From Myxococcales bacterium (GTDB lineage Bacteria > Myxococcota_A > Bradymonadia > Bradymonadales > Bradymonadaceae), in the NCBI GenBank assembly GCA_007120035.1, contig SKON01000033.1, positions 1 through 36,514 of the forward strand: a stretch of 36,514 bases of DNA, written 5' to 3'. Below the pieces are notes generated by a model. That model was not told the DNA's origin and did not search any database. It worked only from the letters and a program-made list of their open reading frames with translations. A program made the position numbers and the translations under genes. Of the stretch, positions 16,301 through 24,999 are shown piece after piece (position 1 is the first letter of the stretch; each line of letters starts with the position of its first letter).

Positions 16301-16829
16301 GCAATCGGACGTTGGTGGAGGCCTCGTCGGCCCGGTGAGGCCGTTCGCCCCGGAGATCGTAGAGATCCGTGGGGGCGTCGGGGAAGAAGGTCCCGGTCTC
16401 CTCGTGGAGGAGCGCAGGGCGGGGGGCGCCGTCGAAGAGAAAAGCCTCCCAACGGGCGTGGGCCTCTTCGTCGAGGCCGGCCAGAGCGGCTCGGTCGAGA
16501 TGAACCCGAGCTTCTTCGGGTCGGCGACGGGCCTGGCTGGCCATGGCTCGAAGCAGGCAGGCAGGCAGAAGGTGGGCCTCGGTGTCTTCGAGTTCCTTCA
16601 AGTGGTTCAGGCCTGCCATGACCCGGCCGCGCTCGATGAGGCGACGGCTCAGGGCGAGTCGAACGGGATCGCCGGCGCCGAGCCGGAGGGCTCGGGCCAG
16701 GAGGTCGAGGGCGGTCTCCGAGAGGTCTTCGGCCTCCAGATCGCGAGCGGCCGCCAAGATCTCACCCTCGGATTCGGGGAGTCCCTCCAGGAGATTGTCG
16801 AGCTCTAAACGGTCCATACACCGCGGCAT
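13368..16829 (-). CDS. large TPR protein with one central membrane segment
   Basis: A 1153-residue protein. Residues ~10-135 are TPR-like helices. Residues ~150-350 are a disordered acidic and Pro-rich region. One membrane helix lies at about 379-403, preceded by Arg residues (SPRRAAAIAILTALVVC), so the N-terminal half should be cytoplasmic and the C-terminal half periplasmic. Residues ~410-1140 are helical hairpins of TPR type. The disordered region holds three copies of a D-E-x-T-x-x-K-T motif (near residues 188, 210 and 228), which may be phospho-threonine sites. The start may be the ATG four codons in (MDRLELDNLL). No enzymatic domain was seen. Role unknown; a membrane scaffold is inferred. 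Confidence 0.85.
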   Translation of the reverse strand: MPRCMDRLELDNLLEGLPESEGEILAAARDLEAEDLSETALDLLARALRLGAGDPVRLALSRRLIERGRVMAGLNHLKELEDTEAHLLPACLLRAMASQARRRPEEARVHLDRAALAGLDEEAHARWEAFLFDGAPRPALLHEETGTFFPDAPTDLYDLRGERPHRADEASTNVRLRPIPAYETAAPDEVTTVKTMAEVEREADRDAIADEPTMLKTIAQVELDAVADEPTVLKTIPDPTSSTPEPEPVHDPVRPGEIDRAFEMPRYVTDPAMEEGLVPPPEDLQWNLEEPLAASLMDDDFSPGPTPRKADPDPDPAPALSPSRDPAPAPEPASPKVDLRGYRRQVDSTDVNPAAVPRRSSVRQFTALIRDRALQSPRRAAAIAILTALVVCAAGMTVIYYIVATAQIDDQISTIERAIDADLYSSHLAALRDARQLTEYQLLPAASLESALRVLSAPLPGRSVDRRLQRARDLQAFAEARLTARFGAEIDVQPWPEPTTQLGFAAAGYRLLSEGDLPGALALTEQHLLNPEHRLVLLAVGDILVLAADADRHQRAARTFPENTPAMAFTRARLMASGDPDEANEFLQDVTERMPPHHVGFQLLLAEHADDLEAAEEFLGPLRDPDHPHASPLERAHAWKLRARFLGTDREREAQRSALQEAVNIAPLEHSIVTFLIDVLLEEGELREAQAVLSRTPGTDTRHPYFDLALGRLHLLSGDLSAAADRLEPHSLTELEATVRLAMVRARQHDRDAVIALVDALEEADEEASPVLRAWVSAHRGDAEEALTLLEGLPDDLPPVLATLHAETWLALANFAESRQLFLDHHRRAAELVEELPNTPETRRLRCLLALDSRHEDRSQILCSALSVDRDSPWALEARFRWHLMDGELEAAGEILETFASRGGSTGTLQLMRARHLLTSGEPSEIRELLDELPAQLLGSPEHLAMEGALAMATGRFERARDRFSSAQQGAFFLVPEAIYGEATASLFLGDFDGEEVEAALRSLLRHGEWGPRAWASFAALRRHQGRNRDAIENIGFADRARGGFGSPMEQRELLAERVAIEQARRATGHNLVARQIERFDDLDDSPHWRVEVARARWEAAQRRPNNDAVADAFRKALTLVPHHCGLWEEVDDLEPTSLRRAVFEDMERPEDC
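16122..16268 (-). repeat. three-copy D-E-x-T-x-x-K-T motif array inside the large TPR gene
   Basis: The encoded copies are DEVTTVKTMAEVE, DEPTMLKTIAQVE and DEPTVLKTI, spaced 22 and 18 residues apart in an otherwise disordered cytoplasmic region. The acidic residue before Thr, the conserved second Thr and the spacing suggest linear binding or phosphorylation motifs. Confidence 0.7.
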
Positions 16830-16974
16830 CTCAGAAAGCCTGTGAAAACGGGGCCATCATAGGGCGGTGGACTCCTGTTGGGGAAGGGAAAAATTGTGTT
16901 TCCAAGAGGGTGAGGTAGCCTCATGTAGGAGAACCGCAGTGGCAGGGAGCCCTGAACAAGCAAAGGAGATGGCG

Positions 16975-17634
16975 ATGAGAGCGGTACGAGGTGCAGCGAT
17001 ACTGACGATGGCGATGGCGATGGGGGCCTGCGGAGAGGTGGAGCCCTTTGGTCAGAGCTCGGTGACCGTGGCCTGGGACGTGGCCCCGCTAGGGTGCGAT
17101 GTGGCGGGAGTAGAGGCCGTGTCTGTGAACCTTGGGAACTCGGTCAATACCTACGGGACCACCTTTGGGTGCGGGGCTCGTCAGGGGCTGTTGACCGGGG
17201 TCGTGCCTGGGACGTACCGTCTGGAGTTGATCGGTCTCGACGAGGCCGGGGCAGCGGTGTTCGGAACGGGCCAACGAGAGGTGTTCGTGCGCCCCGACGA
17301 GAGATTGGAGGTGCCGCCGATGGACCTGACGGCACTTCCGGCGACCGTGCAGGTTCGGTGGTACTTTGAGAACCAGTCGGTATGCGGGGCCAACGGGGTC
17401 TCGGAGGTGGAATTGACCGTCTTTGATAGCGCTTCTTACGAGGTCGCTCGTGGGAGTCACGAATGCGACGCCGGTCGGGCGCTGATCGAAGGAGTGCAAG
17501 CCGGAGATCTGTGGGTCCGGGTGCGGGCTCTCGGGGATGGCGGTCACTTCGAAGGGGTCGATGAGGTGTCGGTGAAACGAGGTGGCGAGGCCCAATTGGA
17601 AGTGGGGCTCGCAGAGATCAACGGACAAGAGTAG
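16975..17634 (+). CDS. putative lipoprotein with two Ig-like beta domains
   Basis: A 219-residue protein. An AAGGAG ribosome binding site (16963-16968) is six bases before the ATG at 16975, which is preferred over the ATG at 16969 or the far upstream start. The signal ends in a lipobox MGAC with Cys19. The mature part looks like two beta-sandwich modules of about 90 residues, each with a VTVAWDVAPLGCDVAGVEAV-type or VQVRWYFENQSVCGANGVSE-type opening and a conserved Cys pair, as if from an internal duplication. No known family. guaA follows 11 bp after the stop, so it probably shares a transcript, with no evident functional link. Confidence 0.8.
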   Translation: MRAVRGAAILTMAMAMGACGEVEPFGQSSVTVAWDVAPLGCDVAGVEAVSVNLGNSVNTYGTTFGCGARQGLLTGVVPGTYRLELIGLDEAGAAVFGTGQREVFVRPDERLEVPPMDLTALPATVQVRWYFENQSVCGANGVSEVELTVFDSASYEVARGSHECDAGRALIEGVQAGDLWVRVRALGDGGHFEGVDEVSVKRGGEAQLEVGLAEINGQE

Positions 17635-17645
17635 AGCGGTAAACG

Positions 17646-19208
17646 ATGAAGGAACTCCTCCGAGAGGGCGTGGTCATAGTGGACTACGGTAGCCAGTACA
17701 CGCTCCTGATCGCCCGTCGGGTGCGGGAGCTCGGGGTCTACAGCGAGGTCTTGCCCTGGGACTCGGAGCGGCTTCGAGAGCTGATCGACGGGGAGGGCGC
17801 CCAGGGGTGGATCTTGTCGGGAGGCCCGGGGCAGGCGTCGGCGGTGGGGTCGCCGCGGCTTCCCGAGGGGCTCTTGGAGACGGGGCAACCCGTGTTGGGG
17901 ATTTGCTACGGGATGCAGTTGTTGGCGGCCCGGTTCGGGGCGACGGTCCGGCCTGTGGAGACCGGCGGGGAGTACGGGCGGACCCATGTGGCCGTGGAGC
18001 TTCCCCGAGGGCCTCTGGGAGGGTTCGACTCCGGGGCGACGACCACGGTGTGGATGAGCCACGGGGACACCGTCGAGGACTTGCCGGCGGAGTTGGAAGC
18101 GTTGGCGTTCACGGAGAACGGGGCCCTGGCGGCGATGGGACATCGCGACCGCCCGATCTACGGGCTTCAGTTCCATCCCGAGGTCTCCCATAGCCTGGAT
18201 GGAGAGGCGATTCTGCAGAGCTTTCTCTTCGACATCTGCCAGTGCGAGGCGGGGTGGAAGATGGCGGACTTCGTGGAGAGCGCTGTGACGTCGATCCGGG
18301 AGCGGGTGGGCGATGCCCGGGTGGTCTGCGGGTTGTCGGGAGGGGTGGACTCCTCGGTGGTGGCAGCGCTCTTGCACCGGGCCGTGGGAGATCAGTTGAC
18401 CTGTGTGTTCGTGGATCACGGGTTGCTGCGAGAACAGGAGTCGGTGCGGGTGCGGGAGATCTTCGAGGATCACTTTGGGGTGGACCTTCGAGTGGTAGAC
18501 GCCTCGGAGCGGTTCTTGACGGCGCTGCAAGGGGTTCGGGATCCGGAGCGGAAGCGAAAGGTGATCGGCGAGCTCTTTATTCGGACCTTTGAGGCGGTCT
18601 CGGAGGAGCTGAAGGGAGCGAAGTTTCTGGCCCAGGGGACACTCTATCCCGATGTGATCGAGTCCGTGAGTGCCGGGGGGCCGTCGGTGACGATCAAGAC
18701 CCACCACAACGTGGGGGGGCTTCCGGAGGAGCTGGACTTTGAGCTGATCGAGCCCCTGCGGGAGCTCTTCAAAGACGAGGTGCGGGAGCTGGGCCGAGAG
18801 CTGGGGTTGCCGAGAGAGTCTGTGGACCGGCATCCGTTCCCGGGGCCCGGGTTGGCGATCCGGATCTTGGGAGAGGTGACACCGGATCGGGTGGAGCGTC
18901 TTCGGCAGGCCGATCATATCTACATCTCGGCGCTGCGAGAGGATGACCTCTATGATGAGGTGTGGCAGGCCTTCGCCGTGCTCTTGCCCATCCAGACCGT
19001 AGGGGTGATGGGGGACCAGCGGACCTATGAGGAGGTCGTCGCCCTGAGGGCGGTGACCAGCCGAGACGGGATGACCGCCGATCGGGCCCACCTGCCCATG
19101 GAGTTTCTGGGGAAAGTGTCGGATCGGATCATTAATCGGGTGCGGGGGATCAACCGGGTGGTGTACGACGTGACGAGTAAGCCGCCGGCGACCATCGAAT
19201 GGGAGTGA
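17646..19208 (+). CDS. guaA: GMP synthase (glutamine-hydrolysing)
   Basis: A 520-residue, full-length enzyme that converts XMP, ATP and glutamine to GMP in the cytoplasm. The N-terminal class I glutamine amidotransferase domain has the catalytic triad C87 (GICYGMQ), H177 and E179 (QFHPEVS). The ATP-pyrophosphatase domain has the P-loop SGGVDSS (231-237). The C-terminal dimerisation/XMP domain carries HPFPGPGLAIRILGEVT and ends KPPATIEWE, as in other GuaA proteins. The ribosome binding site is weak. The stop overlaps a start codon of the next gene (TGATG), which implies coupling. Confidence 0.98.
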   Translation: MKELLREGVVIVDYGSQYTLLIARRVRELGVYSEVLPWDSERLRELIDGEGAQGWILSGGPGQASAVGSPRLPEGLLETGQPVLGICYGMQLLAARFGATVRPVETGGEYGRTHVAVELPRGPLGGFDSGATTTVWMSHGDTVEDLPAELEALAFTENGALAAMGHRDRPIYGLQFHPEVSHSLDGEAILQSFLFDICQCEAGWKMADFVESAVTSIRERVGDARVVCGLSGGVDSSVVAALLHRAVGDQLTCVFVDHGLLREQESVRVREIFEDHFGVDLRVVDASERFLTALQGVRDPERKRKVIGELFIRTFEAVSEELKGAKFLAQGTLYPDVIESVSAGGPSVTIKTHHNVGGLPEELDFELIEPLRELFKDEVRELGRELGLPRESVDRHPFPGPGLAIRILGEVTPDRVERLRQADHIYISALREDDLYDEVWQAFAVLLPIQTVGVMGDQRTYEEVVALRAVTSRDGMTADRAHLPMEFLGKVSDRIINRVRGINRVVYDVTSKPPATIEWE

Positions 19209-20110
19209 TGAGGATGAAGAAGATCAGTCTTTTGACGATGGTGCTGGTGGCGATGATGGTCGGTCTGCCGTCGGTGGCGGCGGCGCAGAGCAGCGGCCAG
19301 GTGGTCCTCTTTTTGACCGAGGTGGTGGAGGAAGACATCTCCGGCGCGACACCGGGGGTGAGCTTCTGGTGGGAGTCGGCTCAGACCCCGCAGTGGACGC
19401 GGTCCGACGAGGTGATCTTTGCGGCGCTTCGGGAGGCCGGGGTGGAGCCTCAGGTCCCGAGGGAGACCAACATCAGCCGGATCTATCGTCGGCCCCACCT
19501 GTCGCCGGTGAACGCCGCCCAGCTGGGGGCGCTGATGGAGACGGACCGGGTGTTGGTGGGGACCGTGGAGTACAAGCCGTTGGAGCGGCTGGCGCCCCTG
19601 GGATACCCGGGGGTCCTGGTACGGGCCGACGTGGAGTTGATCGCCGCCGGGTCGGCCGACGGGGTGTCATTGCAGCGGTTTACCGTAGAGCGGCGGGTCT
19701 TCGGGCGCTCCGACGTGGGGCTTCTGGAGAAGGCCCGGGCCCAGGCCGGTCAGGCCCTCGGGGAGGTGATCGGGTACGGGTTGAAGAGCACTGGCGGAAA
19801 CGTTGGGGTAGCCAGCGACGCGACGCTTTTGGCGCTGCGGAACGTGGAGCGGGCCCGGTACCTGGAAGAGATTCGCGATCGGCTGCTGGCTCTGGAGGAG
19901 GTTCACGAGGTCCGAGAGCGATGGGCCAGCGAGGGGGTGATCGCCCTGGAGATCAATCCCGGGGAGCCCGGGACCGCCGACGTGGTTGACTATGTGTTCC
20001 GGGTGCTCGAACATCACGAATTCGACGAGTTTCGAGTGCTCCGACATGATCGCCCCGTGGCAGACGGAGTGGCGGAGTTCTGGGTGGAGCCGTTCCCGGC
20101 TCGCCGCTAG
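19208..20110 (+). CDS. exported protein of unknown function
   Basis: About 300 residues with a signal peptide (MRMKKISLLTMVLVAMM, ending near VAAAQ). The start at 19208 overlaps the guaA stop; the ATG at 19214 has better spacing from GGGAG (19201-19205) and is equally likely. The mature protein begins with VVLFLTEVVEED, then AALREAGVEPQVPRE and ALMETDRVLVGTVEY. This order of strand, helix and strand recalls the CsgG/TolB/FlgT-like anticodon-binding-type fold of periplasmic lipoproteins, but I cannot assign a family. The C-terminal ~90 residues form a separate alpha/beta unit. No lipobox. Coupling to guaA is unusual and is not functionally explained. Confidence 0.85.
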   Translation: MRMKKISLLTMVLVAMMVGLPSVAAAQSSGQVVLFLTEVVEEDISGATPGVSFWWESAQTPQWTRSDEVIFAALREAGVEPQVPRETNISRIYRRPHLSPVNAAQLGALMETDRVLVGTVEYKPLERLAPLGYPGVLVRADVELIAAGSADGVSLQRFTVERRVFGRSDVGLLEKARAQAGQALGEVIGYGLKSTGGNVGVASDATLLALRNVERARYLEEIRDRLLALEEVHEVRERWASEGVIALEINPGEPGTADVVDYVFRVLEHHEFDEFRVLRHDRPVADGVAEFWVEPFPARR

Positions 20111-20138
20111 TTCGTGACAGCAAAGTGAGGAGCGTTCC

Positions 20139-21614
20139 GTGAAGTGGGCACCGGAAGATGAGGAAAAGTCGCCCCGCCGGATGTCTGCCGGCGAGCAGTG
20201 GGACCGGTACGGAAGGTACCCCTACCTGCTGGCCAAACTTCTCTTCATCGGGGCCATTGTCGGGGCGATCTTATGGGCCATCGTGCAGGTCAGCGCCGTG
20301 GCGGTGCCCCTCTTCTTCGCTCTCCTGATCGCCTATCTCCTCAATCCCACCGTGGGAAAGATGGAGTCCAAGGGGGTACCGAGGCCGGCAGGGATCGCGT
20401 TGATCCTGGTGGGGATTCTGGTGTTTCTGACGGTCTTCTCCATCTCCCTCTACCCGACGATCGCGAAGCAGACCGCTAATATCGTGGATCGGGTGCCGGA
20501 AGTGCTCGACGTACTGGAGAACCGGACGTTGCCCTGGCTGTCGGAGACCTTCGATCTGGAGGTCCCCGAGACCATCGCCGGAGCGATGGAGACCTACGGG
20601 GAACAGATCCAACGGGTGGTCCCCGGGGTGGCGGAACAACTGGCGACGTGGACGCAGAACGCGCTGACCAGCGCCAGCGGGTGGGTGGTGACCTTGCTGA
20701 ACCTGGTGCTGATCCCCCTCTTCACGTTCTATTTTTTGCGAGACTTCGACCGAGGTAAGCGAGGGCTGGTGAGGTTCGTGCCGCCCATGCACCGAGAGTT
20801 GGTGATCGACCGGCTGCATCGGATGGATCGGGTCTTCGGGCAGTGGTTTCGGGGGCAGATTCAGGTCTCCCTGATCCTGGCGGTCCTCTACGCCATCGGG
20901 CTCGGGATCGTGTTCGGGATCTTCGGCCTGGAGGTACAGTCGGGGATCGTGATCGGGCTGTTGACTGGGCTGCTGAACGTGATCCCCTACGTGGGGTTTG
21001 CGATCGGTTCGGCGCTGACCTTTCTGGTGGTGATCATCGATTGGACGGGCTGGGGAGCCGTGATCGGGGTGATTATCGCGTTTTCGGTGATCCAGACCTT
21101 TGAGAGCTACTATCTGACCCCCCGGATCGTTGGGGATAAGGTGGGGTTGAAGCCGGTGACGGTGATCATCGTGCTCTTGATCGGGGGTCATGTGGCGGGG
21201 TTGGTCGGGGTACTCTTGGCGATCCCGATCACGGGAGCCCTGAAGGTGTTGGTGCCTGATTTGATCAGCTTCTACGAGCGATCGTCGCTGTACACCGGGA
21301 AGCACGTCACTCCCCACCTGGTGACCCTGTCGCTGCCTGAGGGGTACGAGGAGATCCGGGAGTCGATCAGTGGAGAGGACGGGTCTATCGGCGAGGACGG
21401 GGCGGTCGAAGAAGCGGGGCTCGATGACGAGGAGAACGAGGAGATTGAAGAAAAGCTCGATGAGATCGGCGAGGCTCCGGAGGAGGAAGCAGAGCCGGAG
21501 GAAGAAGAGCCGGAGGAAGAAGAGGAACCAGAGGGGGAGGAAGAAGAGAAAGTAGGCGAAGAAGAGGACGAGACAAAAGAAGACGATGAGGTTGACACAG
21601 ACAAGGCCCCCTGA
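20139..21614 (+). CDS. AI-2E family transporter-like membrane protein with acidic tail
   Basis: A 491-residue protein beginning at a GTG with GAGGAG (20127-20132) six bases upstream. Residues ~30-375 are an AI-2E/PerM-type (PF01594) permease: a hydrophobic pair near 30-75, a periplasmic helix region ~105-180, and a C-terminal group of hydrophobic segments with the family phrases LTGLLNVIPYVGFAIG and ESYYLTPRIVGDKVGLKPV. Family members export small molecules or act as ion antiporters; the substrate here is unknown. The last ~100 residues are a Glu-rich cytoplasmic tail (runs such as EEEEPEEEEEPEGEEEE), which is not part of the family core. Confidence 0.93.
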   Translation: MKWAPEDEEKSPRRMSAGEQWDRYGRYPYLLAKLLFIGAIVGAILWAIVQVSAVAVPLFFALLIAYLLNPTVGKMESKGVPRPAGIALILVGILVFLTVFSISLYPTIAKQTANIVDRVPEVLDVLENRTLPWLSETFDLEVPETIAGAMETYGEQIQRVVPGVAEQLATWTQNALTSASGWVVTLLNLVLIPLFTFYFLRDFDRGKRGLVRFVPPMHRELVIDRLHRMDRVFGQWFRGQIQVSLILAVLYAIGLGIVFGIFGLEVQSGIVIGLLTGLLNVIPYVGFAIGSALTFLVVIIDWTGWGAVIGVIIAFSVIQTFESYYLTPRIVGDKVGLKPVTVIIVLLIGGHVAGLVGVLLAIPITGALKVLVPDLISFYERSSLYTGKHVTPHLVTLSLPEGYEEIRESISGEDGSIGEDGAVEEAGLDDEENEEIEEKLDEIGEAPEEEAEPEEEEPEEEEEPEGEEEEKVGEEEDETKEDDEVDTDKAP

Positions 21615-21667
21615 AACGATTGCGGGGACCGCAGTTCGGCGACAACGAAGGACTCCCAGGGTCCAGC

Positions 21668-23728
21668 ATGAAGCGTGATGCCTGGTCGGGCGACGAGAGA
21701 GCACTCTTTGAGGCTCTCCAAGAATTGATGGCGCGGGAATTCCCGGAGATCTCTCAGGAGACCGCAAGGGGGGTGTTTGAGACGCTCTTGGAAGAGTGGT
21801 CTCAGGCGACGCAGGAAGGCAAGGCAGCGGTGTGGAACACCCGGATCACCCAGTCGGTGGCGACGCCGCTCCTGGCGACACCGATGTTCGCTAGTGAGCC
21901 CGAGGTGGTGCCCAGCGTGGAGATCACCGTGGACTCCCGGGAGCGGATCGAGGGGATCTTGGAGCAAGTCCTCCAGGTTGGGGCCGTGCTCGTAGAGCTC
22001 GATCCGCCGCCGCCGCTGAATGACCTCGTAGCGGTGCGGATCAACTTTCCTGAGGCCCACCTGACCGTGGAAACCCAGGGGAGGGTGGTGCATCAATCGA
22101 AGACGGGGACGGCCATCGAGGTGTCGTCCCTGACTCGAGAAGACCGGCTGGCGCTGGAGGCGATCCGAGCAGACCTGGCCGAGAAGGAAGCCGAAGAGGC
22201 CCTGGAGAAGGGTACCCTGGAGGGAATGCCGTCGGTGAAGGACTCCATCCTGGAGCCCGGTGTGATTCCGCCCGTTCAAGAGGCGGACCCGGCTCATTCG
22301 TTTGCGCCATTCAGCTCGCGACGAAAGCGCCGGCTCGTGTCGACGACGATGACCCGTCGGAAGGTAGATCTGGCGACCCCAGATATGGACGTGGTGGAGT
22401 CCAGCGTGCGGTCCGGGATCAAGAGGGGAGAGACCCGGGAGTTCTATGGGCCGCCGCCGCAATGGTACTCCCCGGAGGGAGACCCGGAACGTGTAGAGGA
22501 GTTGGCCGGGGAGAGGGTCTTGGATGTGCTCTTGCAGATCTCCGGGAACGGGATGTCTGGACTGGTGATGTTCCGCAACGAAGAGGTGGAAGAGCAGTAT
22601 CTGGTCGACAGCGGATACGTGGTGGAGCGGGCGGTGAAGCCTCGGTTCGCCGAGGAGGAGTTGGGCCCGATGTTGAAGGCCGCCGACCGGATCACGAAGC
22701 GACAGTTGGCGATGGCGGCGGCCCACGCCGATGAGTTCAACATGACCGTGGCTCGGAGTCTCTTGGACCTGGACATCCTGTCGCCGGAGGAGCTTCGCAA
22801 CGCCATCGCCGGACGGTTGACCTTCTTCCTGAAGGAGTTTTGCGACCAGGCCGGGGGCACGGTGGAGATCTACGACGCCCAGGCATTACCGGCGGGATTT
22901 CTTCCTCAGCCGCCGCTGCGGGTTCACGTGGCTGTGGAGCGGGTGATCTTCGACCGGCTCTTCCGGGAGTTGGTTCAGCTGTCGGGCCCGAAACGGGAGT
23001 CGAGTATGGAGGAGGAGATCGACTCCTATCCGGAGATCTTGGCCCACGAGCGGGATCGGCTGGAGCGAGCGATCCAGTCCGAGGAACAGCGCCGTCTGGT
23101 AGACCGGGTGATCAACGGTCGGCGACGGCTGCGGGAGGTGCTCACCGAGAGCCCCCTGTCTCCGGCGGAGACCTTCGCGGTGGTGTACTCCCTGCACCGG
23201 ATGGGGCTGCTGCGGTTTGACCGGTCGTTGCACGCTACGGTGGTCCGGGAGCGGTTGCGGGAGAACGTGACCGTGAAGTACCTGAGCGTTCATAAGGCCA
23301 GCTACTTCGAGGTCCTGAACGTCCACTGGTCGAGCTACGGAGAGGTGATCGAGAAAGCCTATCAAGACCTGATCAAGCAGTTCGACCCGGCGATCATCCC
23401 CGATGAGCTGGAGGAAGAGGTCCACCAGCGAGTGGCGGAGATCAACGAGCGGGTGGAGGCGGCCTATGTCACCCTGGCGCGGCGGGAGACAAGACATGGA
23501 TATCGAACCCGGATCATGCCGGAGTACAAGTTGGCCCACGCGATCCCACTTTTTCTAAAGCAGTCGGAGCTGGCGGAACGTCGGGGACAGTGGGAAGAAG
23601 CTCGGGATGGGCTCCGGCGGGTGTTGGAGATCGACCCTGACCAGAATGACGCGGCCCGGCGGCTGAATCGGATCGAAGAGATTCTCAAGGGAGGGGTCTC
23701 GCCGGATCCGGCGGATACCAATCACTAG
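21668..23728 (+). CDS. PilZ / DUF4388-like / J-like / TPR signalling protein
   Basis: A 686-residue cytoplasmic protein. Residues ~88-165 resemble a PilZ-type domain (GRVVHQSKTGTAIEVSSL), but without a clear RxxxR c-di-GMP motif. Residues ~275-430 resemble DUF4388/PatA-like modules (GERVLDVLLQISGNGMSGLV). Residues ~540-600 are J-like (YFEVLNVHWSSYGEVIEKAY) without an HPD tripeptide. Residues ~625-680 are a TPR pair. This kind of combination is common in Myxococcota-type bacteria. The ATG at 21668 is chosen because the upstream TTG adds residues without similarity; neither has a strong ribosome binding site. It lies between the permease and apgM genes. Confidence 0.8.
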   Translation: MKRDAWSGDERALFEALQELMAREFPEISQETARGVFETLLEEWSQATQEGKAAVWNTRITQSVATPLLATPMFASEPEVVPSVEITVDSRERIEGILEQVLQVGAVLVELDPPPPLNDLVAVRINFPEAHLTVETQGRVVHQSKTGTAIEVSSLTREDRLALEAIRADLAEKEAEEALEKGTLEGMPSVKDSILEPGVIPPVQEADPAHSFAPFSSRRKRRLVSTTMTRRKVDLATPDMDVVESSVRSGIKRGETREFYGPPPQWYSPEGDPERVEELAGERVLDVLLQISGNGMSGLVMFRNEEVEEQYLVDSGYVVERAVKPRFAEEELGPMLKAADRITKRQLAMAAAHADEFNMTVARSLLDLDILSPEELRNAIAGRLTFFLKEFCDQAGGTVEIYDAQALPAGFLPQPPLRVHVAVERVIFDRLFRELVQLSGPKRESSMEEEIDSYPEILAHERDRLERAIQSEEQRRLVDRVINGRRRLREVLTESPLSPAETFAVVYSLHRMGLLRFDRSLHATVVRERLRENVTVKYLSVHKASYFEVLNVHWSSYGEVIEKAYQDLIKQFDPAIIPDELEEEVHQRVAEINERVEAAYVTLARRETRHGYRTRIMPEYKLAHAIPLFLKQSELAERRGQWEEARDGLRRVLEIDPDQNDAARRLNRIEEILKGGVSPDPADTNH

Positions 23729-23745
23729 AAACGAAGGGAGGCACT

Positions 23746-24999
23746 GTGAAGCGGCTCGAACTACTGAAAGAGCTGACGTATCAGAACGATTCGAAGATCC
23801 TGTTTTGGATCTTCGACGGGATTGGGGGGCTACCCGATCCGGAGACGGGGAAGACGGAGATGGAGACGGCCCGAATCCCGCATTTGGATGCCTTCGCTCG
23901 GCGGTCGAGCTGTGGGGGGCTGATCCCCCACGGGGCTGGGGTGGCGCCGGGGAGTGGACCCGGGCACCTGTCGCTCTTCGGTTACCCTTTGGACGCCTTT
24001 GACTTGCCGCGGGGAGTGCTGGAGGTACTGGGCGCCGAGGGGGCGTTTCGAGATGGCCAGTGGGTGGGACCTGTAGACCCCCGGGCCGGGGATCTGGCGA
24101 TGCGGGGCAACTTCGCGACGCTGAAGGAGACCGGCGATGGGCCGGTGATCGCCGACAGGCGGGCCGGCAAGCCCCCGACGGAGGAGAACCGCCGGGTCTG
24201 TGAAAAGCTCAGCGCGGCGCTGCAGGTCGACGGCGTGGAGGTCTTCGTGTTCCCTGGCGAGGAGCACCGGTTCGCGCTCTTGCTGCGGGGCGACGGATTG
24301 GCCGGTGGGCTCACCGACGCGGATCCGCAGAAGGAGGGGCTGCCGCCGGCGCAGGTAGAGGCCTTGAACGCTGAGGCTCGGCGTGGGGCGGCCGTGGTGA
24401 ACGAGGTGGTGGCCAAGGCCACGGAGATTTTGCAGGACGAGGCGCGGATCAACACGGTGCTCCTGCGGGGAATCGGAACCCCACCGGCGATTCCGACGCT
24501 GGAGGAGCTCTACGGGATCCGGTGCGCCGCGATCGCGACCTATCCGATGTACCGCGGAATCGCCCGGTTGGTGGGCATGGACGTGCTCCCCGTGGAGGGG
24601 TTGGACCACGCCGAGGAGGTGCGGGTGTTGGAGGAGCATTTCCAGGACTACGACTTCTTCTATCTCCATATCAAAGAGACCGATAGCTACGGGCATACGG
24701 GGGAGTTCGACAAGAAGGTCGGGGTGTTCGAGGAGTGCGATCCTCTCTTTGAGCGGGCGTTAGGGCTCGGGTTCGACGTGGTGGCGGTGAGCGGAGATCA
24801 CTGCACGCCCTGCGTGCTTGGCGATCACTCCTGGCATCCGATCCCGACGGCTCTGTGGTCGAAGAACGTGATGTCCGGAGGGACGGAGTCCTTCGACGAG
24901 CGGCAGGTGCTGCGGGGGACGATGGGGAAGGTGGCGAGCCGGGACCTGATCCCCCTGGCGCTGGCGGAGGCTGGAAGGCTCAAGAAGTTTGGGGCTTGA
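23746..24999 (+). CDS. apgM: 2,3-bisphosphoglycerate-independent phosphoglycerate mutase, archaeal type
   Basis: A 417-residue enzyme of the archaeal-type (aPGAM) branch of the alkaline phosphatase superfamily, which interconverts 3- and 2-phosphoglycerate in glycolysis and gluconeogenesis. Metal-site elements: D24 in WIFDGIGG, the nucleophilic Ser70 in GSGPGHLSLFGY, the HIKETDSYGHTGEFDKK segment, and GDHCTPCVLGDHSWHP near the C-terminus. The usual bacterial mutases are GpmA or GpmI; this family also occurs in some bacteria. It begins 17 bp after the PilZ-like gene and ends in a 20-bp convergent overlap with the esterase gene. Confidence 0.95.
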   Translation: MKRLELLKELTYQNDSKILFWIFDGIGGLPDPETGKTEMETARIPHLDAFARRSSCGGLIPHGAGVAPGSGPGHLSLFGYPLDAFDLPRGVLEVLGAEGAFRDGQWVGPVDPRAGDLAMRGNFATLKETGDGPVIADRRAGKPPTEENRRVCEKLSAALQVDGVEVFVFPGEEHRFALLLRGDGLAGGLTDADPQKEGLPPAQVEALNAEARRGAAVVNEVVAKATEILQDEARINTVLLRGIGTPPAIPTLEELYGIRCAAIATYPMYRGIARLVGMDVLPVEGLDHAEEVRVLEEHFQDYDFFYLHIKETDSYGHTGEFDKKVGVFEECDPLFERALGLGFDVVAVSGDHCTPCVLGDHSWHPIPTALWSKNVMSGGTESFDERQVLRGTMGKVASRDLIPLALAEAGRLKKFGA

